DNA of 64,000 nucleotides, taken from Serinus canaria. Its lineage: Eukaryota; Chordata; Aves; Passeriformes; Fringillidae. Below are positions 1-59,888 of the stretch, piece by piece (the stretch's first letter is position 1; each line of letters opens with the position of its first letter). Made by a program: the position numbers and the translations under genes. The DNA is taken from positions 2,402,621-2,466,620 of the forward strand of contig NC_066328.1 of the NCBI RefSeq assembly GCF_022539315.1, read 5' to 3'. The notes under the pieces are model-generated. The model made no database searches. It was not told the DNA's origin and worked only from the letters and a program-made list of their open reading frames with translations.

Positions 1-3000
1 TTAATCAAACTGCTTGTGTTGTTTCTATGGAAACTCCAGCTTGTTGCATTTTATATTCTTATACATGATAGCAGTTACTATAGAAACTTGTAAGACCTGC
101 AAATTGCTTATTTTTTAATTTAAATCCAAAAAAGCTATTTTTTGGCACAAGCAATGCTTGCTCTTCCATCACTGTTTGCTACCTGCCTGTCACTAATAAG
201 CTCTGTATGAGAGGCAAGAGGATGCAATAAACTTCCTCTTTTCTCCTGATTTTAGAGAATCACTTCCTAATTTCCCTTTAGTTATGCTGTGAAATCTTTC
301 TCTAATATCATCATTTACTGTTTGTGATTATGGAAAGGAGCTTGTGACTGAATTAACACCATGTTCAGAACACCACTTGCACTCACAAAGAATATTTGTA
401 AAAGACAATTTGCTGCACGACTACTCTTATTGTGTTAAATGTTTGTACATCTGTACATCAGGTGTAAAGCAAGTGGGTTATTGTCCTGATGCTGCAGAAA
501 ACCTGCAGGTCTCCCCAAAATGCTGTGTTCATCTCAGGGACTGGGTGATCTTGAAGCCTAATTTTGTGCTCATTTAAAAGTCAGGTTTGGGAAAGTCTTA
601 ATATACTCACTTACTAGTATAGGATGTAGTGGTCAATATTCAGGTGGAATAAAAAAGGCATTTGCCATCAAGGCTTTTCAGGTGATGGGAGAGAAATAAA
701 ATCAAAAACTATTTTCTTTCTCCCATCTTGTTGAAAAGAAAAAGGAAAGTAAAGGAAACTTTCCCAGTAGTATCAATTGCAGTTTCAAAATGTCAAAAAT
801 ACCAACTGAGAGAACAATCAGAATCATTTGTCTTTGTTTCTGAGGTGTCAAAAGCTTTGCATGTCCAATATATCTTCTTTTCTCTCACACACCGCAGAGA
901 ATAATGGGCATTTCAGCCAACAGACATGGGCACTGTGGAGCCCAAAGGTCTCAGCTCACGTGGGTGTTAGAAGCATGGTGGTCCTGACAGGGATGTAACT
1001 TCAAAAACTGAATTTCTATCTAAACATTTTTATTGCAAAGCCAAGAACTTAAAAAGAAATGTCACACTTGTTAGAATTTAACCTTTATTTGGCAACAGTG
1101 GGTAAGGCAGTGTAATTATTTGGTAATAGCACATCCATGGCCATATGTTATTCCTTCCACAGGGACTTTGCTTTATTCAGTGAACAATATGAACAGAGCC
1201 CCTGGAAAGAGCACACAGTCAACATTTAGTTCTATTTTTGCAGCTCGGTGTGTAGCTGTGGGCATTGCTGGCTGAATGTTGTAATATATCTCAATTGGTC
1301 ATTCCAAATGCTCTTTCCTGTGGCAGTCAGCACTGGAGCAGGTTTATGCTTTGGATTAGTTCATTTTCACAGCACCTCTCTGAGATAAAGATGTGTTGCC
1401 CCAGTTTTAAGCACAGAGGCCCAAGGAGAGTAAGACTGGCAGAATCTGCTGACTCAGAACTTGAGGTTTGTAGGCTCTGGCTTGCTAAACCTTGTTTGAT
1501 ATGTTAAGGCATTACCTAGGGTAAAATAACATCCACAGCAGTTCCATGAGTTACAGAAACACACATCTAAGTGACATCTGTCACTCACATTGGGCAACCA
1601 AGATGTGACCCCAGTGGCTCTTGTGAAAAGAACTGGTGACAGAGGCAGGTCCCCAGAGCAGAGCTGCAATGCTGCTGTGTGTTCTTGCTGCAGTCCCTTT
1701 GCCATTCCTGTGTCCTGGGATGCTTTACTCCCTGGAGATGATGGTTTATTTAATGTGCTTGGCCTGGAGACATGGCCTGTCCTGCTCCCTGAGGGAGGCA
1801 GCAGAGATGTGGAAAAAGCTGTTGTGTTCTGTTAACATCCATCAGAAATGAACCTGTGCAGGGTCACTTCAGGCTCCATGTGCTCCAGCAAGTGAAAGAC
1901 AACTGCATGTTTAAAAAAACCAAAAAAACCCCATACAGGGTCCTTTGTGGGATAAGTGCAACCACATATCTTGCTAAAGCAGCCTTCTGTGCTATCCTTA
2001 TCTTAAAGGGCCCCCAAAGTACTGTTCCATGTGAGAGACAAACCCACGTGAATGAGAACACTTGGTGGTGTGTGGCCTGTGTGAGGCAGGAAACCAGATT
2101 GCAGCATGGCACTGAGCACTGTGGTTACCACAGGGGGTATTTAAACAAGAGAAGAGGAAGCAGAAAAGTGCAGCCATTGTCTGAGGACTCCTGAGTCCCG
2201 AAAACCAAAATATTTTTAAATACTCCTTTCATTCTTTAGCCTTACACCTTATATGTGCGCTGCAAAAGTAAAAGATGATTAAATTTCCTAACCCACGTTA
2301 TTCTGTGTGACAGCCCTGTCCCCAACGGTAACCAGGACTTTTCCCACTGCCAGGCATAACCCTGGCAGCCAGGACAAACATGCTGCAGCTGTGGATTTGG
2401 ATTTTTGATCCAAATTCAGGCTACCACTCTGCTGAGAGCAGCAGTCTCCTGCCCCCCCAGTAAAGTGGGTCTCTGAAGGGTTAGCTCACTGCAGCCATGC
2501 TCCAGGCACGACCTGACACTACACCCTGAGAAGCACGTTTGGATTAATCTCTTTAATTAGAAAAGAAGAACAAACCTTATGCTATTAAAATGATTAAGAG
2601 GTCAGCATTAAGGTATTAATTTTCAGTGCCAGCAGGATGGATTGATTTTGTTTGTTTTGTTTATAATGGTGATGGGCAGAATGAGCAGCTTGAAAACTGG
2701 AGTGAAAGGCTTGTTTCCAAAAGAAAAGCCTTGCTTCTGATGTTGGAAGTTTTGGTGACACATTGCTGAGCCTCAGTGCTGCTGGAATGGCTCTGCTGCA
2801 GGACTGGCAGTGCTGTGCTGCTGAGATCATGCACCATCCCTGGGCTGTGGATGCCAGCCACGCTCTGCTCTCGGGCTCTCAGCGTGCTGTGCAGCCAGTC
2901 TGGGAGCCAGCAGCCACTTTGGTAGGCAGCAGCCTCTGGTTTGGAGTGTGCAGCCTCTGGGAGGAGCTGCTGGGGGAGCCCTTTGAGGCTTTTCCATCAA

Positions 3001-4879
3001 GGCTGCTGAAGCTTTGCTCTCCCTGCAGTGCTGCCTGTTCCAAGGGTGGTGGTGGATGGTTCCTTCGTGGGCATACCAGTAAATCTGGTATTTCTGCATG
3101 GCTTAGGAGCACAATGGGGGAAGTTTGGCTTCCAGACACCAGCATGGTTTCACAGTTATCCCTATGACCAGCAGATGGAGTTGAGAGAATATTGCTTTTT
3201 GGGAGTGAAGGAAATAATTTTTCTTCAATTCTTGACTTAGAATTGGAGCAGCATATCTTCTCCTGTGTTTTTTCCCCCTCATCTCTTGCTAAACTGCATC
3301 AGGAGCTCTCTGTTGCGTTCTTCTTTGTTTCTTTTTATGTCCTATGGACTTCTGCAATAACAGATTTTGATCAGAAGACAGAAGAAGTGACTGGGGGGTG
3401 AGGATGTCTCAGGTGTGCCTTGCTGCAGACCTCTGAGGGAGAGGAAGAAAGCTTTTAAACTGGGAGGCCAGGTTTAATTAGAGCAGGTAGAACTGTAGCT
3501 ACTTAAAATAGACAACTGGTATTTTATTCTAGAGACCAGAAAGAAAAGGCTTTATGAAGAATCACTTAACTCTAGTGCCCTTCCAGGGAGGAAGGCCTGT
3601 GTTCTGACCCTTTCTGGGATTTTTCCTCTCTTGCAGCACAGCCACTCTCCTCTGTCCCTGTGGACAGGTCTGTGGCTCTTGCACTGGCAGCATGCTGAGT
3701 GTCTGCTCATTGCTCTCTTCAGCACTCTCCCAGTCTCTGCTGGGTTTGCTGTCAGCTGTGCTTACCTTCCCTGTGCCTGCCCTGACCTCCACTCTGAAAT
3801 TCAGTTTCTTGTTCACAGGCAAGCTCACTCTTTCCCTTCCTCAAGAAAATCTCACTTGATTTACAGCAGTGGACAGCTGGGAAGAGGCTCTACTTAGGTC
3901 TAAAGGAGAAGATCTTAATAATCTGGAAACAAATCCAGCAGATAGTGTTCAGTGCCAGGGAAAGTCGTTGTTTTGTTGGGAGCAGAGCATCTCTCTCTTG
4001 CCTTAGTGCAGGAGTTCATCCTGGGCATGTGGATTGCTTTGAATGGTGGAATATTTTAGCTTTTGCATCATCTGTAAATACAGTGCCAGGCTGGCAAAAG
4101 CTGACAAAGAGGAATTAATCTTTTCCCAATGCTCTGGCCCGTGTTCCACTCTCCCCTCCCCCATATGCAAATAGGAGCAGTGCAGAGTATCCATTGCTGT
4201 GTCCCACCCTATTCCAGCAGCCGAGGTGCTCCATAGCCAGCACTCCAACAGCATGGCTTTCCTTCCCTTACAAACTTCTCATCTGTGCTTTATCCTTTCT
4301 TCTATTCAGGATTTGCTGTCTGGGATTTTTAATGTTCCTCATTCCTCAGGCTCTTTTGTCCCCCATTAAAACACTGAGGTTTATGTAGGGTATATAACCC
4401 CTCAATATTTTGCTCAGGCAATTTCCTATATGTGAGAGCTGGAATCTGTCTACACCTTCCTGTGTTTTGTCCCTTTTTTCTACTTTGAAACACTTCTTCA
4501 GTGTATGTTTCTTGGCATTTGCTGGTCCTGCAAATCTGAAAGATGAGATAAAATTCCACAAGTGTATCCTTAAGAAAGATGTTTATCCAGCCTTGATGCC
4601 TAGACTCAATGGCATAGAATTGAGACCTTTGCTGGTTTTAAAACAAAATTCCAAGTGCACTGACCAACTATTCAGCTTCTTTCTGTGGCCTGGCCATAGG
4701 AGCCTTCTCACCTTTGAGGTTGGTCATGGGCTTGCAGGTTCATTTGCCACCATCAGAGGTGGAAGTTAAAAATTGAAAATATTCCTGGTTACCCTTGCCA
4801 TGAAAACTCTGCCTTTATCCATGTCAGTGCCAAAGCTTTGAGATAAATCCTGAGCTCTAAACACATTCTTCATGTCAAG

Positions 4880-5129
4880 ACCACAACCTCAAGCTGCTCC
4901 AGGGGAGGTTCAGGTTGGACATCAGGAAGGTTTTCTTCCCAGAGAGGTTTGTCAGGCCCTGGAATTGGCTGCCCAGGGTGGTGTTGGAGTCCCCATCCCT
5001 GGAGGTGTTCAAGGAAGGCCTGGAGGTGGCACTCAGTGCTCTGGGCTGGTGACAAGGTGGAGATTGGGCACAGGTTGGCCTTGATGATCTCAGAGGGCTC
5101 TTCCAATCTAAACGGTTCTGGGATTCTGT
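4880..5129 (+). mobile_element. CR1-like LINE 3' fragment, sense
   Basis: The sequence has the typical CR1 3'-end order: an 'acaacctcaagctgctccag' start, a 'ggttcaggttggacatcagg' block, a 'ctggaggtgttcaaggaagg' block, then 'ccttgatgatctcagagg' and a terminal 'gggattctg'. CR1 is the dominant retrotransposon of birds and is usually 5'-truncated, as here. No intact reverse transcriptase is present. The call is from pattern recognition, not a library search. Confidence 0.85.
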
Positions 5130-8100
5130 TGGCTTTGTGTTCAGGATATCTTCCTACCTCTCCTCATTTCCTAGAGCACTGCCAGTGCTCGGGTTGGTGT
5201 TACAGGCTGGCATCACTTATCTCCCTCCAGACAGCAGGATGGCCCTCTGAGACTGTCCACTTCAGGAAGCCTCTTTTCCTCTCCTGTGGAGCCTTCTGCC
5301 CACCATTCAGACTCAGATTCCGATTCCTCCTGCTCCTTGGGTGAGGAGATGCAGCACTGCAGGGTTTGGGGGCACAAATGCAAATGTTAGTGCATGCAGT
5401 GCTCATCTCAGCCCATTTGTGCATGTGTGAGCCTCCAGCCTCTGGGGCCAAAGCTGACCCTGGGGTTCCTGGTGTCGCCAGGATCCCTCCTGTTTGGACA
5501 GGACCAGGCTGCCATTCCATGCTGAGAGTGACTGCTGGAACCAGGGAAGCCATCATCCCTGGGAGCTGCAAGAAGTGTAACCAGGCTCTGTGTCATTGCC
5601 CAGCAAAGCTCTGCTCATCAGGTGGCTGCACTGAGGAATGCCTCTGGCCTTGGTGCCTCCCAGTAGCTGCTGCTTGGGCTCTCACTCAGTTTTGGGACAG
5701 AATGATGCTCCCTGGGTTCTGCAGAGCTGGTTCAGCACTTCCTAGAGCATTCCTGCAAATCCTGTGGGCAGGAAAGACTTTTTTGAATCTTACTGGAAAA
5801 GTATTGGGATACTCATTATTGGAGTTGGTCACACTATGAATGCTTAATTCAGATAGAAATATTGCTAATTGAAAGTTCTATTTTTATATATATTACATAT
5901 ATTATTTATATTCTATAATATAAATCTAGTTTTCTATATTGCTAATTGAAACATTTACAGTTCATGTGTGCATCCACTTTGTGTCTGCTATTCCTTCTCT
6001 GGAAGGGACCTTCAGGATCACACTTTAAGCCTGTGGTTGGAAGGGAACTGAAGAAGTTTGTGGGTGTTTCACCTTAATGTACCTGTGTGGGGGATTTGTG
6101 GCAGTGGATTCTCAATAACCTCACTAAGATTTTCTGTTGATTACAAACCTCTCTTAGAGACCTAAAAGGCATTTTTTAAACACAGGGTTTGTCCCCATAC
6201 AGTGAAAGTCACATTCTTCTATCAGGGAGAATGGAAAAAACATGGAAATAAACAGAAATTACAGAAGAAAGGTATTTTAAAACCATAATGCTCTGTAGAG
6301 TGGAGCTGAGGCAGAGTTCTGTATTGCATTGTTTACCTGCTGTAAGATTGCCACTGCTGCTGAGATTGCTGCCTACTTTTCTAAGAAAAGGTACATAGTG
6401 TTCCATCTCAGCAGTGTTGAGTGGTTTTGAATATAAATACATAAAAACACAGAGAATTGCTGGTCACTTCAGTAAAGTAAAACCACCAGGGAACTTTGAG
6501 TCCATCCAAGTCCACAAGAACGAGATACTTGTGCATCCAGACATGCAGGAAGCTTTTGCCTTTCAGGATAGGGACAGGGCAGAACCGTCTTCCTCTGTGA
6601 ATGAGTTCCCATAATTTTAAAGGGTATTAATAGCTGCCTTACCTTATAGAAGGATGTATAACTCAATTTCTAGAAAACTAATTATTGACATTCCCATCTC
6701 TGTCAGAGGCTTTAGCAGATTTCCAACCCCTGATCCATTTGCTCTGTTGATGGTGGAGCAAGTGGCAAGAAAAACAAAAATATCTTTTTTGCCTTGTTTA
6801 TCTGACTGTTGAATTACTGATTTTAATTGTGGGCCCAGAAGTGCCTGAACTTCCTACTTCAGCAAGAGCATTGTCAGTCAGTCAGGTGAAGCAGCCTGAA
6901 GAATCTTTATATTCTGAGGGGTTTTTGTGCCTACCAGCAACACACCGATCTGCACTGAGACTGCTTTGTTCTTCAAACCACTGATACTCTGCAATTCTGC
7001 TCTTTTTGTTACTCAGTCTTCAAGTATCCCTCCTGGGTCAGGACATCTGTGCTGATACAGCTGCAGTTGTGTCTGTTAACTGGAGGGTAGTAACAAAAGG
7101 AGGACTTGGCTTGGGAAACAGTTCTTTGACTGGGATGAAAGCATCGCTTCCAACAAGATTTTCTTTGGCATGATCCCTGTTTTTTTCTGCAGATTAGCTG
7201 AACTAATTGTTTCCTATTTGTGACCCAAGAATTGTTTCAGCAAAACCTCTGTGCTCTATGGATTTGCCCACAGGAGAAATGGAAGACTGAATTTCAGCTG
7301 CATGCAGTGGGAGCAGATGTTCATGGGTTTCTTTCATTCACCCCCTTATTCCTTTTCTTGTTCTTTCTCTTGAAAATTCAAGACAGATTCAGCAATTCCT
7401 CTTTGTCTAAGACTTATTATAATCATTATCAAGTGGCAGAGTCTCCACTTCTTCCATCAAAAACCAGACATGGTGGTTTCTACTTGACCTTGTGTGCTTC
7501 AATCCCCAGAAGAAAAGCAAGCTCCAAAACCTGATGTGCAGGGACAAAGCTTGCTGCTGGAGAAGGAAGAACTTGTGCAGGGACCTTTTTGTTAATCTAA
7601 GAAAATTAGGATTTTGTAGGCTGTGGAATTTCCTGGGGAATGCTTCTCAAGGGTCAGAAGTAGAATGGGCTAGAAATGGTGTATGCTGACACTCAAACCT
7701 GATTTTCTTTAAATGTGGTACACAGGCTGTAGTAGGCTGTAGCTTAGTAGTTCTTCAGGCACTATTGAACTATTTCCTCTATTACCTCTCCAGCATAATC
7801 CTAATGTTCCTATATTCTATTTTAAAGTGGTTTTTAGGGCTGGTTTTCCTTAGGTACCTTGGAATTTGGTGAGCTTCCCTGTGGTAACCTGTTTTCACAG
7901 TGCATAATCACATTGATTCTTGGAGCAGTTGCTTGTTTGTCCATAAGATTAATTCAGGCTGCAAATCACAGGAATTGCAGCACTTGTGCAGTCCCATATC
8001 TGTTCCTGCTAGGAGAGTCATTGCAGGCTGTGGAAATGCTTAATTTTGAAAGTCAAGTTTCTCCATTTGTCCAGGAAGGTAGAAAAGCTGCCTGATCCGT

Positions 8101-8607
8101 GCTGAATAATTGACATGTTAAAGAGGCTGTTTCTCTTCTGTCCTGTTATAGCTGTGCCTTAAACTGAAGAGCTCTGTGGGTTTGCAGCTGTCAGGCAGAG
8201 CTCAGACCTTGGTGCAGAAGTGTGTCCATAAAGAATGGGTGCTGGAAGTAAAACATTGGATTTTAAAGCTGATAGAACCCAGTGTCAGCCTGGGGTAGCT
8301 CTAGTTCTCCTCAGTAGCCATAAGGCAACCCAGATTTAGGTGGCCCTTACTAGGAGAAAACTGTATACAGCTTGCCTTGGGAATTTTCTCTGTGGAAGAA
8401 ATATCACTTGGAGAGAAAAAGGATTAACTTAGGCTTGGAAAATCAGCTCTGCCTTTTGCTGTAATACATTGAGATTGTCATAGAATTTTGACTGTCTTCT
8501 CCCATTGGACTTCTCTTTTTGTCAGCGGCAAGGAGCTAGGATTGATGTGTATAAAATGTATGATATGAAAATGTGACCTATAGTATGAAAATATAGTACT
8601 GAATTTA

Positions 8608-8655
8608 TAGAATCATGGAATGGTTTGGGTTGGAAGGGACCTTAAAGTTCACCTC
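8608..8655 (-). mobile_element. CR1-like 3' tail, antisense
   Basis: A short 'tagaatcatggaatggtttg' block followed by 'ggttggaagggacctt' is the reverse complement of the CR1 3' terminus. Only about 50 bp remain. It sits some 280 bp upstream of CREBBP exon 4. Confidence 0.75.
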
Positions 8656-8933
8656 TGAGTGTGGTGAGAGCCATTGCTGTTGGAATGATGGTCTCTCTAA
8701 TAAACAGTGTTTTAAATGGCTCATTATTTAAACTCTTGCTTATGTAAGTGTTTTAACAGAGTGTTTAACTCTCAATACACTGATGTTGTTTGAGCAGAAG
8801 AAATGTTTGAGAACTCTACAGAGAGTGGTGCAATAACCCTTGTAGCTCAGTGAACACTTCTGGTGTAAAAATCAAGATGAAGACAGAACTGCTGCTCGCC
8901 GGCACAAAGCTGACCTCTCCTTTTTTCTCTCAG

Positions 8934-55190
<46,257 letters not shown>

Positions 55191-56005
55191 CATTATGGGA
55201 GCATCACTTTTGTTTCTTCTTTCCTTTCGTGTTCTTGGATATTTTGTACTGAAAAATTCAGACATCTGGGTTGTTTTGAATCCTAGATGGAACTGCTGCT
55301 TCCTACAGATGGAAGAATTAATTGCTGTTTAAAAATAAAAAGAAAAAAAAACAATACAAAGAATATATTTTTTTGTTAAAGCCAGGCGGTTAAAATATCT
55401 GGTCTCTTTTGTGGGTTTTTTTGGTTTTTATTTTTTTGTTGCTGTTGACTCATACCTTTTTTTTAACGGGGAAAACAAGTTCATTATATTCATATTTTTT
55501 ATTTGTATTTTCAAGACTTTAAACATTTGAGTTTAAAAGAAGAAAAAAAAAATAATATTCAGAAACTGTTTCCTGAAATAATGCAACATTATAGCGTATC
55601 CCGGTAACTTTGACACATGGCGGGAAGATTTTTGTTTTCTATAGTGAACTCTGCAGGCGTTTGAAGTATTACCCCTGGGAAGATAGGAATTGACTCTTGC
55701 ACACATTGGCCAACGCCAAAATCCTTGTCTTGCAGATGTAGAAATTGTTGCTTTGTTTCTCTGATAAAACTGGTCTTAGATGAAAATAGGGATGATCACT
55801 CTTAGGCCGTGCTGATCTGGATAGAGAAGAAACATTCTTTTCTTTCTTTCTTCTGTGTGAAACTTGAAACGAGGAAAGCAATTCTAGTGTAAATCATGCA
55901 AGCGCTATAATTACTATAAATAAGAAAATCCAAGAAGATTCAATCACTGTATAGAATGATAAAAAGAAAAAAAACTCATTTCTTACTTATAATATCATAT
56001 TGTTA

Positions 56006-56011
56006 AATAAA
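56006..56011 (+). terminator. CREBBP: AATAAA, possible alternative proximal poly(A) signal
   Basis: AATAAA in 'tgttaaataaactgtgtg', about 0.8 kb after the stop. Two more hexamers lie at 56476 and 56669. Any could give a shorter 3' UTR; use cannot be judged from sequence. Confidence 0.4.
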
Positions 56012-57396
56012 CTGTGTGCAACAGACAAAAAGGGTGGTCCTTCTTGAATCCATGTACATGGTATTAACACTTAGTGTTTGGGTTTTTTGTTATGAAAATG
56101 CTGTTTTCAACATTGTATTTGGACTATGCATGTCTTTTTTCCATTGTATATAAAGTATTGCTTAAAATTGATATAAATTACTGAAGTTTTTAACATGTAT
56201 TCTGTTCTTTAAAATCCATGTAAGAATGTTTAAGGTTTTTATTTATTTATATATTTTTTCGATCATGTTCTTTGTAAGACATAGCTATGACGATTCACTC
56301 ATGACCCGGAGCAGCCAGAGGCAGCGGTAGGAGAGGCATGATCCATGGATATTGTAGCTAGCATGTCTGTTTTACAGCACCCTTAGCCATTGTTTCCTTT
56401 AGGGGAGGGAGAGGAGAGGGGAATGGTTCCCAGACATCGACTCTTCGCAGGTGTTCATCCATAAGGGTTAACTGGAATAAATTATTAATAGCCGTTGCTT
56501 TTTAAAAACTGCATTAATTTAGAGAAGGATCACCAATGAAAGGAAAATAGAGAGTATTGAGTTAATTCTAGGCTAATTTATTTAGTCTACAGTAAAATAT
56601 GAACCTATTGACTTTAACACTATTTTTCTGCTGTTAACTCTGAGTCTAGATTTGAGGGTTTTCTGTGGAATAAAAAATAACAAATCATGTACATGTTCCC
56701 TTTAATATCCTGTCACCATGCCCTCACGTCCCTGGGATACTCATTCCTCCTCCCCTCAGTGAATTACTTTCTCGGAGTTAAAAAGTTCAGGGAAGATTTC
56801 CCAGCGTAGGTGTGAGCTCAAACCAGGAGGAGCCTGAAGCGCCGTCCCTCAGAGCCCGAGGTGTCTCAGCTCCGTGTGCCCGGCAGGGGCAGCGCGGCCA
56901 GCCCGGCGCTCTGTCCTGGCAGCACCGGGCACACGTGGCTTTCACATCCCGTTAGCGCTTCCTCCAGCCTTATCGTTTTTATCGGGACACTGGTGGGGGA
57001 AAACGGGGGGAAAAGAGCAAATCTTTATCTCAGCTTTTGTCCCCGTACTGTGAAAATCGTGTGCTGTGGCGCCACTTCATCCTTTTTAACTGGAGAGGGT
57101 CTCTGCTTCAAATTTTACTTGCAAACTTTTAACTCTTGTACCTTTTTCATGACCATTGGATTCATCTGCCCACACAACTGTCTTCAGCAATTCAAGATGT
57201 CAAAATTGGGGGCTGGGGTGAGGTTAGTGAACACTAAACCCAAAGCTTGTCCAAAAGAAATTGCTGTTAAAAAAACCAAACAGAAAAAAAAAAGATGGAA
57301 AGCCCTGATGCTGTGTCTCATGCTGTGTACTTAAAAAGAGGAAAAACACTATATTTGTGATCAAAAAGAGGAAACTTGAAATGTGCTGGTGTTTCT

Positions 57397-57402
57397 AATA
57401 AA
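57397..57402 (+). terminator. CREBBP: AATAAA polyadenylation signal, probable CREBBP 3' end
   Basis: AATAAA inside 'tttctaataaaagctggt', about 2.2 kb after the stop. Cleavage would fall near 57415-57425. It is the last hexamer before sequence composition changes to GC-richer intergenic DNA. Confidence 0.7.
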
Positions 57403-57420
57403 AGCTGGTAAAACTGCTTG

Positions 57421-59830
57421 GATTGAAGGATGGTTCCACTTGGCTGGTGGCCGCGAGGATCAGCGGAGCCTGACGCCTGAGGTTAAGATAACCGCGCTCA
57501 ATCTCACAAATGCCTCTAAGCAGCCTCCATTGTAAAGGCAGCGGCACCAATTCCGGATTTGGATAAGCTGAGTCCTCTTTGGAGCACAGAGCTGCTGTGG
57601 CCAGGCTGCAGCTCGCTTGGGTGCCCAGGCCCGGGGAACACTGGAAAAAAACAACGGATGGGAAACAAATTCTGGAATAATTTTTCAGTGTGGCGAGATC
57701 ACAGCGCCAAGGGATCGATGTAGATCCGATACCCAAGTGTGTTAGGTAAGAGCAGATGGTTCACCAGGAAAAGAAGGGAAATGCAGAGCTAAAATCAAAC
57801 CTGAGGAGGGGCTGGGGGTGCAGTCCTTGCAGCTTTGGGGGGCTTCACTCCAGTCTCCTGTGAGTGCTGATATGAAATTCAGCATATCTGAAGCTGGGAT
57901 GGGCATGGCTTTTCCAAGTTCCTGTTTGTGTGATGGGGAGGTAGGGTCAGTAAGGAACAGCATCCTAGAATTCCATGGGAATTTATAAGGTGAGAGTGCA
58001 CTGGAGCTTGGTGCAGGAGCTTTACCACCGAAGAGGGTGGGTAAGGCCCTCCCTTCACTGAATTCTGGAGTGGAAGAAGGTGTTTAAATCGAGTTGCACC
58101 AGTGGTTCTGTGCTCTCTTCCCGGGCTGCCCACCCTGCTCCACTCTGCTCCTGCTCCACTCTGGCTTCTGGCTGCTGCCGCAGGCTGGGAGCTTTCCCTC
58201 CCGCTGACCGCACAGTTGGGCTTCCCCTCATGTCTCATCCCTGTCCCACCGGGACACAGACCTGCCCACAGCACTTGTGTGAGGGCTCCCGCGCCGTCTG
58301 CCCCCCGGATGCGTTAGAGCAAAGCGGGGAGGAAGAGTAGCCCTCTTGCCAAACAGGCTGGGACGGTCCCCCCTCGGTCACTGCTAAAAGGCAGCAGTAG
58401 GTGTTGTCCCTTCTAGCCGGTGCCAGTGGACAGCAGTAAGTGACAGCAGTTCATGGCTTACAGGGTGATCTGGAGGTGCGCCAGGTGCTTCTCCCAAAGC
58501 AAATTTCAGCCCTCGGTTCTTCCAGTGCAGGGAAGATGGGAGCAGCCACCTGGAGCTGGGGGAGCACCACAGAGGTTGCTGTACAGGGCAATCTGCGCTT
58601 CCCTGCGTTTCACCCCAGTTGGAATTTAAAATGCAGAGCAGGACGCTGCCAGGGCAGCGATTGAAGCAAGTTGGAGCCAACCCCTGGATAATTGGGCCTG
58701 GACAGAGGGGAGGATCTATCAGATCCCCAGCGATCCCTGCAGGAGCACACTTCATGGCTGATGGTGAAAGCACACCCAGGGTGAAGCAGGAGGAGGATTC
58801 AGGTGTTTCACAGCAGGTACAAGAGCTCTGGTACAGCGCCGCTCTCGGGAGTGCCGTAGGGTCAGCGGGAGGTAGCCGTGAGCACAGCGAGAGGGAAGCG
58901 TTTGCAACCGGCTCAGAAGTAATTTTGCTTTTGGCTGCAGCACAGGGAATCTCGATGAAGGGCTGAGTTAGTTCCAGGTGGGAATGAAGCCAGCGGAAGG
59001 GTGTCGGAGTGATGCAAAGGCTCGTGCTGGGTTTGTTGCACCTAATCCATAATGCCGAGTGCCTCACAAACCCCGCTCCGTGCGGGTGTTTCTTAGATAT
59101 GAGCCTCCAAAACAACACTCGGCTCGGCGTAGTCCCAAAAGATCAGCTGCAAGCACGAGTGAATTGCACACGGAGCTTTCCAGCGAGCTCCCCCGGGCCT
59201 GGGATTACAAAGCTGCCTCTGTTCGGTGGGCACGGTTCCCTCCTGAATCTCCTCGGTCTGGAAGTGGTTAGTGCTCACCGAAAGAGACCTGCTCCATCTT
59301 TTATTTTTGGCTGTGGTGTTCATCGAGGCCAGGCTCTGCTCTCATGCACGTTTCAAATTTGGCTCTCACCAGAGTGGTTCATTTCCTCCTCACCCGCATC
59401 CCACCCAAAGCCTTGGTCCAGTACCTCGGCCCCTTAGATCTCGGTGATGTACACTAAAACAGCCCTGGGAGATGAGGCGTTTAAGAGAAATGGAAAAATG
59501 AGACGTTAAGCAATTGGCCCAGAGTCGAGCAGGGTGTTCGGCCAAGGTGTGGCACACAGGGGCTTCCTGAGGGCTGCTCCCAACCCGGCGCAGCCTCTCC
59601 TCGGCCCTCAGCCCCCTCCGTGGGGAAAGGGGGAGAGCCACGGTGCCCCGAGCTCTGCCAGCTGCGATTGCCGGGCTCCTGCTGCAGCCCGTCCGTGGAA
59701 TGGGCTCCCTGTGGGAGCCGTTCACTGTGAGATACCCCAAGGGGTGTCTTCACAGGGAGAGCAGGGTGCTGTTGTAACCTGTGACTTTCCTACCAAGTAC
59801 TCAGAAACACGAAAGGGATTTTAACAATTA
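57421..59830. other. CREBBP-TRAP1 intergenic interval
   Basis: About 2.4 kb between the CREBBP poly(A) site and the TRAP1 CpG island, moderately GC-rich. It contains a 244-codon minus-strand open frame (58384-59118) with no recognisable domain. I saw no transposon tail, RNA gene or exon. Confidence 0.7.
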
Positions 59831-59888
59831 CAACAAGAGCGGTTTGGCAACGGCGTCCTGGGCTCCAAGAAAAGCCCTGGAAACGATT

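Larger units (their letters stand above)
1..8933 (+). other. CREBBP: CREBBP intron 3 (3' part)
   Basis: Nearly 9 kb without a recognisable exon. Human exon 3 encodes a Gly/Met-rich stretch that I searched for in the translations and did not find, so this is intron 3. It holds a CR1-like fragment at about 4880-5129, an AT-rich patch at about 5880-5935 flanked by two copies of a short TATTGCTAATTGAAA-like sequence, and a short CR1 tail at about 8608-8655. The small open frames here have no conserved features and look like chance. The intron ends in a good polypyrimidine tract and CAG at 8931-8933. Confidence 0.85.
55191..57420 (+). other. CREBBP: CREBBP 3' UTR
   Basis: About 2.2 kb of AT-rich sequence after the stop codon, similar in length to the human 3' UTR. 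It contains several T- and A-runs and AATAAA hexamers at 56006, 56476, 56669 and 57397. The last one is the likely main polyadenylation signal. The 3' end is inferred, not shown by transcript data. Confidence 0.8.

Noticed and set aside
5998..6035. A 'ggaagggacctt' motif suggesting another CR1 tail.
   Set aside because: Too short and without the neighbouring CR1 blocks; may be chance.
1..8933. Searched for CREBBP exon 3.
   Set aside because: No frame with the expected Gly/Met-rich sequence and flanking splice sites; exon 3 must be upstream of the window.
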